NCBI GenBank assembly: GCA_046565865.1
Contig: JBKHXU010000248.1
Span: 1 to 15,293 of the forward strand
From: JBKHXU01 sp046565865
GTDB lineage: Bacteria > Pseudomonadota > Gammaproteobacteria > Acidiferrobacterales > Sulfurifustaceae
Direction of reading: 5' to 3'
DNA length: 15,293 nucleotides
Shown here: piece after piece, positions 6,708 through 14,535 of the stretch
Numbering within the stretch: position 1 is the first letter of the stretch
How the letters are laid out: each line of letters starts with the position of its first letter
Position numbers and translations under genes: made by a program
Notes under the pieces: model-generated
What the model was told of the DNA's origin: nothing
What the model saw: only the letters and a program-made list of their open reading frames with translations
The model's database searches: none

Positions 6708-6715
6708 CGGCGGAC

Positions 6716-6749
6716 GAACGAAAGGGGCGCCGTGGCGCCCCTTTCGTTC
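6716..6749. terminator. Strong hairpin ending the comEA-like transcript
   Basis: Two perfectly complementary 16-base arms (GAACGAAAGGGGCGCC, and its reverse complement) enclose a 2-base loop, beginning 10 bases after the stop of the helix-hairpin-helix gene. On the minus strand the U-rich part is interrupted (CCCCTTTCGTTCG), so it departs from the classic U-run pattern but very probably ends or stabilises the upstream transcript. The 236-base gap from 6524 to 6759 holds this hairpin and the candidate promoter; I see no gene there. Confidence 0.7.
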
Positions 6750-6759
6750 CAACACTACC

Positions 6760-7032
6760 TTACTTGACGCCGCCAGCAGTCATATTGGCGCGGTTCTTCT
6801 CGATGGTCTTCTTGCCGATGCCCTTGACCTTGTCGAGATCCTCCACGCGCTTGAACGGGCCGTGCTTGGTGCGATACGCGACGATCGCCTCGGCCGATTT
6901 CGGGCCGACGCCGTTCAGTTTTGCGGCGAGCGTCTTGGCGTCGGCGGTGTTGATGTCGACGGGTTCGGCCACGGCCGCGGCGGAGAGGAACGACAGGAAC
7001 AGTGAAACGACAATTGCTTTGATCATCTTCAT
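6760..7032 (-). CDS. Secreted helix-hairpin-helix (ComEA-like) protein
   Basis: A 90-residue protein with an N-terminal signal peptide: charged MKMIK, a hydrophobic stretch to about residue 20, and a likely cut after AVA (22/23). The mature part is only a pair of helix-hairpin-helix motifs, LNGVGPKSAEAIVAYR (39-54) and LDKVKGIGKKTIEKN (66-80), preceded by the typical DINTAD. This is the DNA-binding unit of ComEA, the periplasmic receptor that pulls in DNA during natural transformation. Gram-negative ComEA proteins are often this short, but similar small proteins of unknown role also exist. The start is well supported by AAGGAGG six bases upstream; an ATG two codons later is possible. It follows pyrF by 80 bases. 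Confidence 0.88.
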   Translation of the reverse strand: MKMIKAIVVSLFLSFLSAAAVAEPVDINTADAKTLAAKLNGVGPKSAEAIVAYRTKHGPFKRVEDLDKVKGIGKKTIEKNRANMTAGGVK

Positions 7033-7112
7033 AGATTGCCTCCTTGTCCGTTGCTATTGTTGGGCGCGCCTTCCTGCGGCGCGTGCCCATGATAATCGCG
7101 GGCCGTGGCGCG

Positions 7113-7811
7113 TCAACCGCCGGCGATGTCGCGCTCGATGGCGGCCAGCGCCGCGAGCGGATCGGCTGCACGCGTGATAGGGCGCCCGACAACCAGATAG
7201 TCGGCGCCCGCCTTGATGGCAGCCGCGGGAGTGAGGAACCGGCGCTGGTCGTCCGCCGCGTCGCCGGCCATGCGTACTCCCGGCGTTATGATGCGAAACG
7301 GCGCGGAAAGGTGCGCCCGCAGGCGCTCCGCCTCGGTCGGCGCCGCCACCACGCCATCCAGTCCGTCTTCCGCCGCCAGCCGCGCGAGGCGCGTCACCTG
7401 CATGCCGATATCGTGGTCGGCGCCGATCGCCGACAGCTGCGTTGCATCCATGCTGGTCAAGACAGTAACGCCGACGATGAGTGGCCGATGTGCCGCCCCG
7501 GCGACCGCGGCGCGCGCCGCGCGCAGCATCTCCGGACCGCCGGAACAGTGCACCGTCAGCATCCACGCGCCAAGCGCCGCCGCCTGCCGGCACGCCTGCG
7601 CCACGGTATTCGGGATATCGTGAAACTTCAGATCGAGGAACACTGGGAAGCCGAGCGCCGCGAGCGCGCGCACGATGTCCGGGCCGGCGGCGGTATACAG
7701 CTCGAGCCCCACCTTCAGGCGACACCGCGCGGGCGCCAACCGCCGCGCCAGCGCCATCGCTTCGGCGGCGTTCGGATAGTCCAGCGCGACGATGATTTTC
7801 GGGTCGCTCAT
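7113..7811 (-). CDS. pyrF: Orotidine-5'-phosphate decarboxylase
   Basis: Final step of de novo pyrimidine synthesis, OMP to UMP plus CO2, in the cytoplasm. The 232-residue beta/alpha barrel shows IIVALDYPN (6-14), the substrate lysine in LKVGLELY (Lys33), the catalytic DLKFHDIPNT (60-69, with Asp60, Lys62 and Asp65) and the phosphate-binding TPGVR (176-180) and VGRPIT (208-213). I placed the start at 7811 because it forms an ATGA overlap with the lapB stop and gives the usual N-terminus; an earlier in-frame start at 7844 would lie inside lapB. The lapA–lapB–pyrF order is common in gammaproteobacteria. Confidence 0.97.
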   Translation of the reverse strand: MSDPKIIVALDYPNAAEAMALARRLAPARCRLKVGLELYTAAGPDIVRALAALGFPVFLDLKFHDIPNTVAQACRQAAALGAWMLTVHCSGGPEMLRAARAAVAGAAHRPLIVGVTVLTSMDATQLSAIGADHDIGMQVTRLARLAAEDGLDGVVAAPTEAERLRAHLSAPFRIITPGVRMAGDAADDQRRFLTPAAAIKAGADYLVVGRPITRAADPLAALAAIERDIAGG

Positions 7812-8977
7812 TGCTCTTCGACCACCGGTTTTATGGTGTTCCACCGATTACAACTCGGACACAGCCAATGCAGCGACTTGCCGCGAAAACCGCATTGCTG
7901 GCAGGCATAGCCCTGATGCTGCTGGCGCAGTTCCTCGATGATGCCCTGCAGCAGTCGCAGGTCCTTCTTGGCCGCGCCCTCGGCCTGTTCGAGATTGATC
8001 TCGAGCAGTTGGTGTAACCCGTGAACATTGGGCCGTCGGCGCAGCCACTCGACCACGAACTTTTCTGCGGCCTTAAGGCCATCGCGCTTTTTGATGATGT
8101 CGGTAAACGTCAACGTCAACGATACCGCGGCATGTCGCTGCAATGCGCCGCTGAAAAAATCGTATACGCCCTGTTCGTCGTCGAGCCGGCGATAGCCGTC
8201 GGCGATGCGGCCCGCCACCTCGCCGAAATAATGCGCGTCTTGATCCTCCACCTTACACCAGGCCTTGATCGCCTCGCGAAACCGCCCCTCTTCCGCCTCG
8301 ATGTCCCCCAACAAAACGCTCGCCCGCACCGCGCGCGGATCGGCGGCCAGCGCCTGACGCAAATAGTCGCGCGCCAGCGTCAAATTTCGCTTCGCGTGCG
8401 CCTGCTCGGCGAGCTCGCAATAGTAATGCGCGATGACGTCGTCCATTGCCTTACCGGTAACGCGCGCCAGTTTGCGGCTGGTTTGGATGGCCTTGTCCCA
8501 CTCTTTTTCCTGCTGATAGATGTGCAGCAACAGACGCAATGCCTGCTCGCTATGCGCCCGGACTTCGGCCAGCTCCAGGAACAAATTTTCAGCGCGGTCG
8601 TACAAGCCCGCCTTGAAGTAGTCCTGCCCGAGCTCCAACAAGGCGTAGGTACGCTGATCCTTATCGAGCGTCGGTCGCGCGATCAAATTTTGATGAATGC
8701 GGATGGCTCGTTCCACTTCGCCACGCCGGCGGAACAGATTGCCGAGGGCGAGATGCGTCTCCACCGTTTCCGAATTGACTTCGAGTACCTGAATGAAAAT
8801 CTCGATCGCCTTGTCCGGCTGTTCGTTGAGGAGGAAATTCAGGCCCTTAAAGTAAGCCGACGGCAGATCGAATCGGCCTCGGCTCTGGCGCCTGGCTTCC
8901 AGGCGCGCGATCCACCAGCCGGACGCGGCCGCAAGCGGCAGCAACAGCCAAAGCAGGTCGTGGGCGCTAAAGGACAT
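7808..8977 (-). CDS. lapB: LapB (YciM), inner-membrane TPR regulator of LPS synthesis
   Basis: In E. coli LapB presents LpxC to the FtsH protease and so limits lipid A production. This 389-residue protein has the family layout: one N-terminal membrane helix (about 8-24, DLLWLLLPLAAASGWWIA), a run of TPR helices through about residue 340 (AYFKGLNFLLNEQPDKAIE is the first), and a C-terminal rubredoxin-like metal site with CQQC (359-362) and CPSC (373-376). The four cysteines are intact. The start overlaps the end of lapA by 11 bases and its stop overlaps the pyrF start, so the three genes are coupled. Confidence 0.96.
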   Translation of the reverse strand: MSFSAHDLLWLLLPLAAASGWWIARLEARRQSRGRFDLPSAYFKGLNFLLNEQPDKAIEIFIQVLEVNSETVETHLALGNLFRRRGEVERAIRIHQNLIARPTLDKDQRTYALLELGQDYFKAGLYDRAENLFLELAEVRAHSEQALRLLLHIYQQEKEWDKAIQTSRKLARVTGKAMDDVIAHYYCELAEQAHAKRNLTLARDYLRQALAADPRAVRASVLLGDIEAEEGRFREAIKAWCKVEDQDAHYFGEVAGRIADGYRRLDDEQGVYDFFSGALQRHAAVSLTLTFTDIIKKRDGLKAAEKFVVEWLRRRPNVHGLHQLLEINLEQAEGAAKKDLRLLQGIIEELRQQHQGYACQQCGFRGKSLHWLCPSCNRWNTIKPVVEEQ

Positions 8978-9263
8978 CTTTGATCGGCAATGCTCTCAGA
9001 TTGGTGACTTCCTGCTCGATCTGTCGAATCTCTTTGCGCGCCTGCACCAGCTGGCGCTGCATCCGAATCACCATGCGCAGACTCGCGACGTAACCCACGA
9101 CTACGCCGATCGCCAGCGTCGTCAGCAACGCGAGCGACAGTGCCCCGCTCCATTCCCATCCGAAGTAGTACCGCAGCTCGACGACTTGCTGGTTCTTCAG
9201 CGCGAATGTGATGCCGATAAGCAAGGCCGCGGCGATGACGATGAGATAGAAGATCCGCTTCAT
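8967..9263 (-). CDS. lapA: LapA, inner-membrane LPS assembly protein
   Basis: Small membrane partner of LapB. The 98-residue protein has two hydrophobic segments (about 4-22 and 41-62) joined by KNQQVVELRYYFGWEW, a string typical of the DUF1049/LapA family, followed by a charged helix likely to form a coiled coil (about 63-92) in the cytoplasm. A good GGAGGG ribosome binding site lies 7 bases before the ATG. It is the first gene after the ihfB terminator, so it should have its own promoter in the 168-base gap; I could not identify a convincing one. Confidence 0.93.
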   Translation of the reverse strand: MKRIFYLIVIAAALLIGITFALKNQQVVELRYYFGWEWSGALSLALLTTLAIGVVVGYVASLRMVIRMQRQLVQARKEIRQIEQEVTNLRALPIKDVL

Positions 9264-9374
9264 GCTGTATCCCTCCGGTACGATTCCGAACGATGGATAA
9301 GACCGCTGCGAGTATGGCGCGACATTACCAAACTACGAGGAAGCTTGCTTCAGAAGTCGGCGTTCTGCGGCCAT

Positions 9375-9408
9375 AAAAAAACGGCATCGGTGGGACCGAA
9401 TGCCGTTT
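9375..9408 (-). terminator. Intrinsic terminator after ihfB
   Basis: On the minus strand AAACGGCA and TGCCGTTT, extended by TCGG/CCGA with a single bulged base, form a 12-bp stem around a 5-base loop, followed by seven T residues (9375-9381). This is a textbook Rho-independent terminator closing the hisC-to-ihfB block. Confidence 0.88.
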
Positions 9409-9431
9409 CGCTTGCCGGGCGAAGCGCGTGC

Positions 9432-9764
9432 CTAATCGCCTTGGTCCGCCTCTGAATCGTTGGCCGGGACGGCCGCGCCGTTGGCGCCGTTGTCCACGCG
9501 TTCGCGCAGTTCCTTGCCGGGCTTGAAGTGCGGAACGTACTTGTCCGGAACATGTACCGCGGCGCCGGTCTTGGGATTGCGGCCGACGCGCGGCGGGCGA
9601 TAGTGCAGCGAGAAGCTACCAAAGCCCCGCACCTCGATACGTTCGCCCGCGGCCAGCGCCGCCGACATCTGCTCGAGCAACTCTTTTACGGCTAGCTCGA
9701 CATCGCGGTACTCGAGCTGCGTCTGCTCGGCCGCCAGGGCGTTGATCAGTTCCGATTTTGTCAT
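9432..9764 (-). CDS. ihfB: Integration host factor, beta subunit
   Basis: DNA-bending nucleoid protein that works as a heterodimer with IHF-alpha. MTKSELI at the start, GERIEVRGFGSFSLHYRPPR (40-59), GRNPKTG (61-67, with the intercalating Pro64) and KYVPHFKPGKELRERV (75-90) match IHF-beta almost word for word. E. coli IHF-beta has about 94 residues; this one has 110 because of a C-terminal tail of about 18 residues rich in Asn, Ala and Asp (DNGANGAAVPANDSEADQGD). It follows rpsA, the standard gammaproteobacterial arrangement, and is followed by an intrinsic terminator. Confidence 0.97.
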   Translation of the reverse strand: MTKSELINALAAEQTQLEYRDVELAVKELLEQMSAALAAGERIEVRGFGSFSLHYRPPRVGRNPKTGAAVHVPDKYVPHFKPGKELRERVDNGANGAAVPANDSEADQGD

Positions 9765-9773
9765 CTCCGCCTA

Positions 9774-9802
9774 CCTATAGAAGACCGACGGACCAATTTC
9801 AA
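9774..9802 (-). promoter_or_regulatory. Candidate promoter for ihfB
   Basis: TTGAAA (9797-9802), exactly 17 bases, then TATAGG (9774-9779) lie in the rpsA–ihfB gap. The -10 box is only 9 bases from the ATG, so a transcript from here would lack the GGCGGAG ribosome binding site; the gene may instead be read mainly from the rpsA transcript. Confidence 0.35.
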
Positions 9803-9853
9803 GCCAGCACGCTCCTGCGCTGGGCCGGATGCGGCGACAACCGACGCAACTTG

Positions 9854-11542
9854 TTACGGCTCGGACGTATCGGGTGTCCCCAATTTTTCCTTGAGCTTGT
9901 CGCCAAGCGCGGAACTGGTGCCGGGGGCGCTCTTGCGCGCGTACTCCTGGACCGCCTCGCTCTCTTCCTCCATGTCCTTTGCCTTCACGGACAGAGAAAT
10001 CTTTCGGTTCTTGCGATCGATCGTCGTGATCTTGGCTTCGACGGCGTCACCTTCCTTCAACAGCGAACGCGCGTCTTCAATGCGTTCGCGCGACAACTCC
10101 GACGCCCGCAGATAACCCTCGATATCGTCCGCCAGCTTGATGGTCGCGCCCTTGGCCTCGACGCTAAGGACCGTACCCTTGACGACGGCACCTTTGCCGT
10201 TGGCGGCGACATACGCCGAGAACGGATCGCCTTCGAGCTGCTTCAAGCCGAGCGAGATACGCTCGCGCTCCGGATCGACGGCGAGAATGATGGCCTCGAC
10301 CTCGTCGCCCTTCTTATAGTCGCGCACCGCCTCCTCGCCCGGACGACCCCACGAGAGATCGGACAGATGAATGAGGCCGTCGATGCCGCCCTCGAGCCCG
10401 ACGAACACGCCGAAGTCGGTGATCGACTTGATCTTGCCTTTGATCTTTTCGCCCTTGTTGTGGTTGGCGGCGAATTCCTGCCACGGGTTCGGCTGGCACT
10501 GCTTCATGCCAAGCGAGATGCGGCGGCGCTCGGTGTCGATGTCGAGCACCATGACCTCGACCTCATCGCCCAGCTGCACGACCTTGGTCGGGTGGATATT
10601 CTTGTTGGTCCAGTCCATCTCCGACACGTGCACCAAACCTTCCACACCCGGTTCGATTTCGACGAACGCGCCGTAGTCGGTGATGTTGGTGACCTTGCCG
10701 AACAGGCGATGACCTTCCGGATAACGGCGGGTGATGTCGACCCACGGATCGTCGCCGAGCTGCTTCAACCCGAGCGACACGCGGTTGCGCTCGCGGTCGT
10801 AGCGCAGCACCTTGGCTTCGATCTCGTCGCCGATCTTGAGCACCTCGGACGGATGCTTGACGCGCTTCCACGCGAGGTCGGTGATGTGCAGCAAACCATC
10901 GATGCCGCCAAGATCCACGAATGCGCCGTAGTCGGTAAGGTTCTTGACCACGCCCTTGACCGTCTGGCCCTCTTCGAGGTTGGCGAGCAGCGCCTGACGC
11001 TCCGCGGAAATTTCCTTCTCGACCACCGCGCGGCGCGAGACCACGACATTGGAGCGCTTGCGATCGATCTTGATGACTTTGAATTCGAGCTCTTTACCTT
11101 CGAGATAACTCGGATCGCGCACCGGGCGCACGTCGACGAGCGAGCTGGGGAGGAACGCGCGGATGCCGTTGACGGCGACGGTGTAACCACCCTTGACCTT
11201 GCCGGTCATGACACCGGTCACGATCGATTGATCTTCGAATGCCTTCTCAAGATCTTCCCACGCCTTGACGCGCATCGCCTTCTCGCGCGACAGCAGCGTT
11301 TCGCCGGAGCCGTCTTCGAGCGACTCGACCACGACTTCGACGTGATCGCCGACTTTGACTTGCAGGGTGCCGTGGCTGTCCTTGAACTGATCGGCGGGGA
11401 TGATGCCTTCGGACTTGAGACCGGCGTTGACGATCACGAACTCGTCATCGACATGAACCACTTCACCGGTAATGAGCTGACCCGATTGCAGGTGGATCTT
11501 GCTTAAACTCTCTTCAAACAGTTGCGCAAAACTTTCAGCCAT
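9854..11542 (-). CDS. rpsA: 30S ribosomal protein S1
   Basis: Largest ribosomal protein, which binds mRNA and helps start translation on structured messages. I chose the ATG at 11542, giving 562 residues, since MAESFAQLFEESL is the normal N-terminus; a TTG six codons earlier is less likely. Six S1 (OB-fold) repeats are visible at about 20-86, 105-172, 192-260, 279-348, 365-434 and 452-520. Repeats 3-5 carry the familiar TDYGAFVDLGGIDGLLH-like motif and the SLGLKQ or SLGMKQ endings. Length is close to E. coli S1 (557). A GGAA stretch precedes the start. The 121-base gap to cmk should hold an rpsA promoter, but I found no clear one. Confidence 0.98.
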   Translation of the reverse strand: MAESFAQLFEESLSKIHLQSGQLITGEVVHVDDEFVIVNAGLKSEGIIPADQFKDSHGTLQVKVGDHVEVVVESLEDGSGETLLSREKAMRVKAWEDLEKAFEDQSIVTGVMTGKVKGGYTVAVNGIRAFLPSSLVDVRPVRDPSYLEGKELEFKVIKIDRKRSNVVVSRRAVVEKEISAERQALLANLEEGQTVKGVVKNLTDYGAFVDLGGIDGLLHITDLAWKRVKHPSEVLKIGDEIEAKVLRYDRERNRVSLGLKQLGDDPWVDITRRYPEGHRLFGKVTNITDYGAFVEIEPGVEGLVHVSEMDWTNKNIHPTKVVQLGDEVEVMVLDIDTERRRISLGMKQCQPNPWQEFAANHNKGEKIKGKIKSITDFGVFVGLEGGIDGLIHLSDLSWGRPGEEAVRDYKKGDEVEAIILAVDPERERISLGLKQLEGDPFSAYVAANGKGAVVKGTVLSVEAKGATIKLADDIEGYLRASELSRERIEDARSLLKEGDAVEAKITTIDRKNRKISLSVKAKDMEEESEAVQEYARKSAPGTSSALGDKLKEKLGTPDTSEP

Positions 11543-11640
11543 ATTTTCCGCGTGTCCCAAAGACCGTTAACCCCCGAAGCCGTAATAATAGAACGCGACG
11601 TCGGCAATTTACCGCCGCATCGCCCCAAACTAATTCTGCT

Positions 11641-11650
11641 GTGCTAGCAC
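11641..11650. repeat. 10-base perfect palindrome in the cmk–rpsA gap
   Basis: GTGCTAGCAC reads the same on both strands and lies 13 bases after the cmk stop. It could be a protein-binding site or half of a weak hairpin, but a palindrome of this size may be chance. Confidence 0.25.
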
Positions 11651-11663
11651 ACGTCACGGTGCG

Positions 11664-12359
11664 TTACTGGCGCGCCGCGAGCCGTTCATGCAACCAATGC
11701 TCGATGCGATCGACGACCTCTGTAATACCTAGCGGGGAGGTATCCAATATATGGGCGTCGGCAGCGGGCTTGAGCGGCGAGGCCGTGCGACCGGCATCGC
11801 GCGCGTCGCGCTCACGAATCTCGTGCAAAAGCCGCGGCAGGTTAACATCGAACCCCTTTTCCTTCAACTGTTTATACCTTCGCTCCGCGCGCACTTCGGC
11901 ACTCGCCTGTAGGTATACCTTAAGAATGGCATCCGGGAATACGGTTGTCCCCATGTCCCGCCCGTCCGCGACCAAGCCCGGTGGCTGGCGCAGCGCGTGT
12001 TGTTTGTGCAACAAGGCCTTACGCACGGCCGGCAACACCGCTACCCGAGATGCGCCCTCGCCCGCCGCCTCGGTACGCAACTGGTCGCCGACGTCATACC
12101 CGTCGAGGATAACCCGGACCGGTTGATCAGGGCGGGCAACAAACCGGACCTGCACGCGGGCGGCAAGCTCGGCCAAGCGGGGCTCATCGCTGAGCGGTAC
12201 CCCGGCTTGTTGCGCCGCCAACGCCAGTACCCGATACAACGCGCCGCTGTCCAAGAAATGCCAGCCGAGCTTGGCCGCAAGTCGTTGCCCCACGGTGCCC
12301 TTGCCCGACCCGCTCGGGCCGTCGAGCGCAACGACCGGCACTGAGTTACCGTCGGTCAT
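11664..12359 (-). CDS. cmk: Cytidylate kinase
   Basis: Phosphorylates CMP and dCMP with ATP, recycling CMP released from RNA turnover and lipid synthesis. The 231-residue protein shows the P-loop GPSGSGKGT (14-22), DSGALYR (37-43), DGRDMGT (132-138) and the lid RDARDAGR (184-191) followed by SPLKPAADAHILDTS, all diagnostic of bacterial CMP kinase. The ATG overlaps the aroA stop as ATGA. cmk directly before rpsA is the standard order in proteobacteria. Confidence 0.97.
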   Translation of the reverse strand: MTDGNSVPVVALDGPSGSGKGTVGQRLAAKLGWHFLDSGALYRVLALAAQQAGVPLSDEPRLAELAARVQVRFVARPDQPVRVILDGYDVGDQLRTEAAGEGASRVAVLPAVRKALLHKQHALRQPPGLVADGRDMGTTVFPDAILKVYLQASAEVRAERRYKQLKEKGFDVNLPRLLHEIRERDARDAGRTASPLKPAADAHILDTSPLGITEVVDRIEHWLHERLAARQ

Positions 12360-13678
12360 GGGCGCCGCGCCGTTACATCCAGGCCCGCGGCACGCGCCAG
12401 CGCGACGAAGCCCGGGAATGAGGTGTCGACGTTTTTGCAGTCGCGCACGCGAATGGTATCGGTTGCGCGTAGCGCCGCCATCGCGAACGACATGGCGATG
12501 CGATGATCGCCGAGGCTATCCACCTCGCCGCCGGTCAACGACCCGCCGCGCACCACGATCCCATCCGGCGTTTCACGCACGCCAATGCCGAGGCGCGTCA
12601 GACCCTGCGCCATCGCCGCGATGCGATCGCTTTCCTTAACCCGCAGCTCCTCCGCGCCGCTCACCACGGTTTCGCCGTCGGCGCACGCGGCGGCGATGAG
12701 CAACGCCGGAAACTCGTCGATGGCGAGCGGCACCTGATCGACCGGCACGCGAATGCCGCGCAAGCGGCTGTGCCGCACGCGCAAATCCGCCACCGGCTCG
12801 CCGCCCGCCTGGCGCTCGTTCAATATGTCGATGTCGGCGCCCATCAAGCGCAGGATATTCAGCACGCCGACGCGAGTGGGGTTGATGCCGACGTGGCGCA
12901 ACAGCAAGTCCGACCCCGGTGCGATCGACGCACCGACCAGAAAGAACGCGGCCGACGAGATGTCCGCCGGCACATCGAAGTTGCCGCCGCGCAGCTTGCC
13001 GCCACCGGTGAGTGTCACCGTCGCGCCCTCGGTGCGCACGGCGTAACCTAGCGCGCGCAGCATGCGCTCGGTGTGATCGCGCGTCGGTGCCGGTTCGGTG
13101 ACGCGCGTCTCGCCGTTGGCGTATAAGCCGGCGAGTAGCAGCGCGGACTTCACCTGTGCACTTGGCACCGGCAGTGCATAGTCGATGCCGTGAAGCGCAC
13201 TGCTGCCACGGATGCGAAGCGGCGGGCGTCCACCGTCGGCGGTTTCAATGCGCGCCCCCATGCGGTTGAGGGGCTCGGCAACCCGCTTCATCGGGCGTTT
13301 GCTGAGCGACGCGTCACCGATCAGCGTGGAATCGAACGCTTGCCCGGCCAGTATGCCCGCCATCAGTCGCATCGCCGTACCGGAGTTGCCCATGTCGAGC
13401 GGCGCCGTCGGCGCTTTCAGGCCATGCAAGCCGGCACCGACGATACGCACCCCACCCGCGCGCGGGCCATCGATCGCGACACCCATCGCCCGGAACGCGC
13501 CAATGGTACAAAGCACGTCTTCGCCCTCGAGCAAGCCGGTGACCGTGGTAATACCATCGGCCAGCGCGCCGAGCATGACGCTGCGATGCGAAATCGATTT
13601 GTCGCCCGGAACACGTAATTCGCCCCTAAGCTTGCCGCCGGGATTGACGAGGTAGTCGATGGATGCCGGTGCCGTCAT
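12356..13678 (-). CDS. aroA: 3-phosphoshikimate 1-carboxyvinyltransferase (EPSP synthase), class II-like
   Basis: Joins shikimate-3-phosphate and phosphoenolpyruvate in the shikimate pathway; target of glyphosate. The frame is open far upstream into tyrA, but the real start is the ATG at 13678, which overlaps the tyrA stop (ATGA) and yields the normal 440-residue protein. Motifs: RVPGDKSISHR (22-32), LDMGNSGTAMRL (94-105), GDASLSKRPM (121-130), SAQVKSALLLAGL (173-185), RDHTERML (200-207), NPTR, and ELRVKESDR. The four short motifs used to define class II enzymes (GDKS, SAQVK, RDHTE, NPTR) are all present, yet residue 100 is glycine where the tolerant CP4 enzyme has alanine. Confidence 0.97.
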   Translation of the reverse strand: MTAPASIDYLVNPGGKLRGELRVPGDKSISHRSVMLGALADGITTVTGLLEGEDVLCTIGAFRAMGVAIDGPRAGGVRIVGAGLHGLKAPTAPLDMGNSGTAMRLMAGILAGQAFDSTLIGDASLSKRPMKRVAEPLNRMGARIETADGGRPPLRIRGSSALHGIDYALPVPSAQVKSALLLAGLYANGETRVTEPAPTRDHTERMLRALGYAVRTEGATVTLTGGGKLRGGNFDVPADISSAAFFLVGASIAPGSDLLLRHVGINPTRVGVLNILRLMGADIDILNERQAGGEPVADLRVRHSRLRGIRVPVDQVPLAIDEFPALLIAAACADGETVVSGAEELRVKESDRIAAMAQGLTRLGIGVRETPDGIVVRGGSLTGGEVDSLGDHRIAMSFAMAALRATDTIRVRDCKNVDTSFPGFVALARAAGLDVTARRP

Positions 13679-14535
13679 TTTTTCTCGAATGCATCGCGCG
13701 CGTGTTTGGCGCGCGCCAGTGTGTCGACCAACCATTGGGTATCGCCGCGCTCGATCGCCTGCGCCAACGTCTCGATATCGTCCTGATACTGGCGCAACAA
13801 CGCCACCACGTGATCCGCATTGGCAAGAAAAATGTCGCGCCACATCGTGGGGTCGCTTGCGGCGATGCGGGTGAAATCGCGAAACCCGCCGGCGGCACAG
13901 TCGAAGATCGCGCGGTGCTCGTCCATGCGCACCAGCATATCGACCAGCGCGTACGCCAGCGCATGCGGCAAATGACTGCTCGCCGCCAGTATGCGGTCGT
14001 GATCGGCGACCGACATCTGCACGACGTCGGCACCGGTCGCGGCCCACATCGCTTGCACCCGCGCCACCGCCTCGGCGTCGGTCGTGTCGTCCGGCGTCAA
14101 TACCACGCGCCGGCCGCGAAACAGATCGGCGCGTGCCGCCGCGGCGCCGGAACGCTCGGTGCCTGCGATCGGATGACCGCCGACGAACCGGCCGTAGTCG
14201 GCCGCCAATACTTCATGCGCCGCATCGACGACGTTGCGTTTCACGCTGCCGACATCGGTCACGATCGTCGTCGGCGCGATCGAGCCGGCAATCTGCGCTA
14301 GCACATGGCCGATGCTGTCGACTGGCACCGCGATCACAACCACGTCGGACGCGCGCGCCACTGCTTCGGGCGACGGCAACGCTGCATCGATCAGCCCGAG
14401 GCGCGTCGCGTCTTCGAGATTGGACAACGAACGCCCGTAACCCACGACCTCGCGCACATGCTCCGCCTCGCGCAGCGCGGCCGCGAGCGAACCGCCGATC
14501 AAACCGACACCGATGAGTCCGAGCCTGGCGATCAC
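13675..14535 (-). CDS. tyrA: Prephenate dehydrogenase
   Basis: Oxidative decarboxylation of prephenate to 4-hydroxyphenylpyruvate for tyrosine synthesis. The 286-residue single-domain protein has the nucleotide-binding GVGLIGGS (9-16), TDVGSVK (93-99), GGHPIAGTERSG (119-130), SSHLPHALAYAL (186-197) and GGFRDFTRIAASDPTMW. No chorismate mutase or ACT domain is attached. The start is GTG at 14535, sharing four bases (GTGA) with the hisC stop. In Pseudomonas and relatives this enzyme is often fused to EPSP synthase; here the two are separate but overlap by four bases. Confidence 0.96.
   Translation of the reverse strand: MIARLGLIGVGLIGGSLAAALREAEHVREVVGYGRSLSNLEDATRLGLIDAALPSPEAVARASDVVVIAVPVDSIGHVLAQIAGSIAPTTIVTDVGSVKRNVVDAAHEVLAADYGRFVGGHPIAGTERSGAAAARADLFRGRRVVLTPDDTTDAEAVARVQAMWAATGADVVQMSVADHDRILAASSHLPHALAYALVDMLVRMDEHRAIFDCAAGGFRDFTRIAASDPTMWRDIFLANADHVVALLRQYQDDIETLAQAIERGDTQWLVDTLARAKHARDAFEKK

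Noticed and set aside
7054..7100. GC-rich complementary stretches between pyrF and the comEA-like gene
   Set aside because: Runs of GCGCG are common throughout this GC-rich sequence, and no hairpin with a U-run forms.
8021..8983. 320-codon open frame on the plus strand opposite lapB
   Set aside because: LapB on the minus strand has a membrane helix, TPRs and an intact metal site; the reverse frame shows no recognisable domain.
9340..9351. Short inverted repeat GAAGC/GCTTC before lapA
   Set aside because: Only 5-base arms, no U-run, and no clear link to promoter elements; probably chance.
9758..11506. 582-codon open frame on the plus strand opposite rpsA
   Set aside because: It mirrors the S1 gene in reverse; strong codon bias in rpsA removes stops on the opposite strand. 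The product is repetitive in step with the S1 repeats and resembles no family I know.
13679..14047. 123-codon N-terminal extension of aroA
   Set aside because: It lies wholly inside tyrA in another frame, is rich in Arg like other out-of-frame translations, and the ATGA junction at 13675-13678 gives a normal EPSP synthase.
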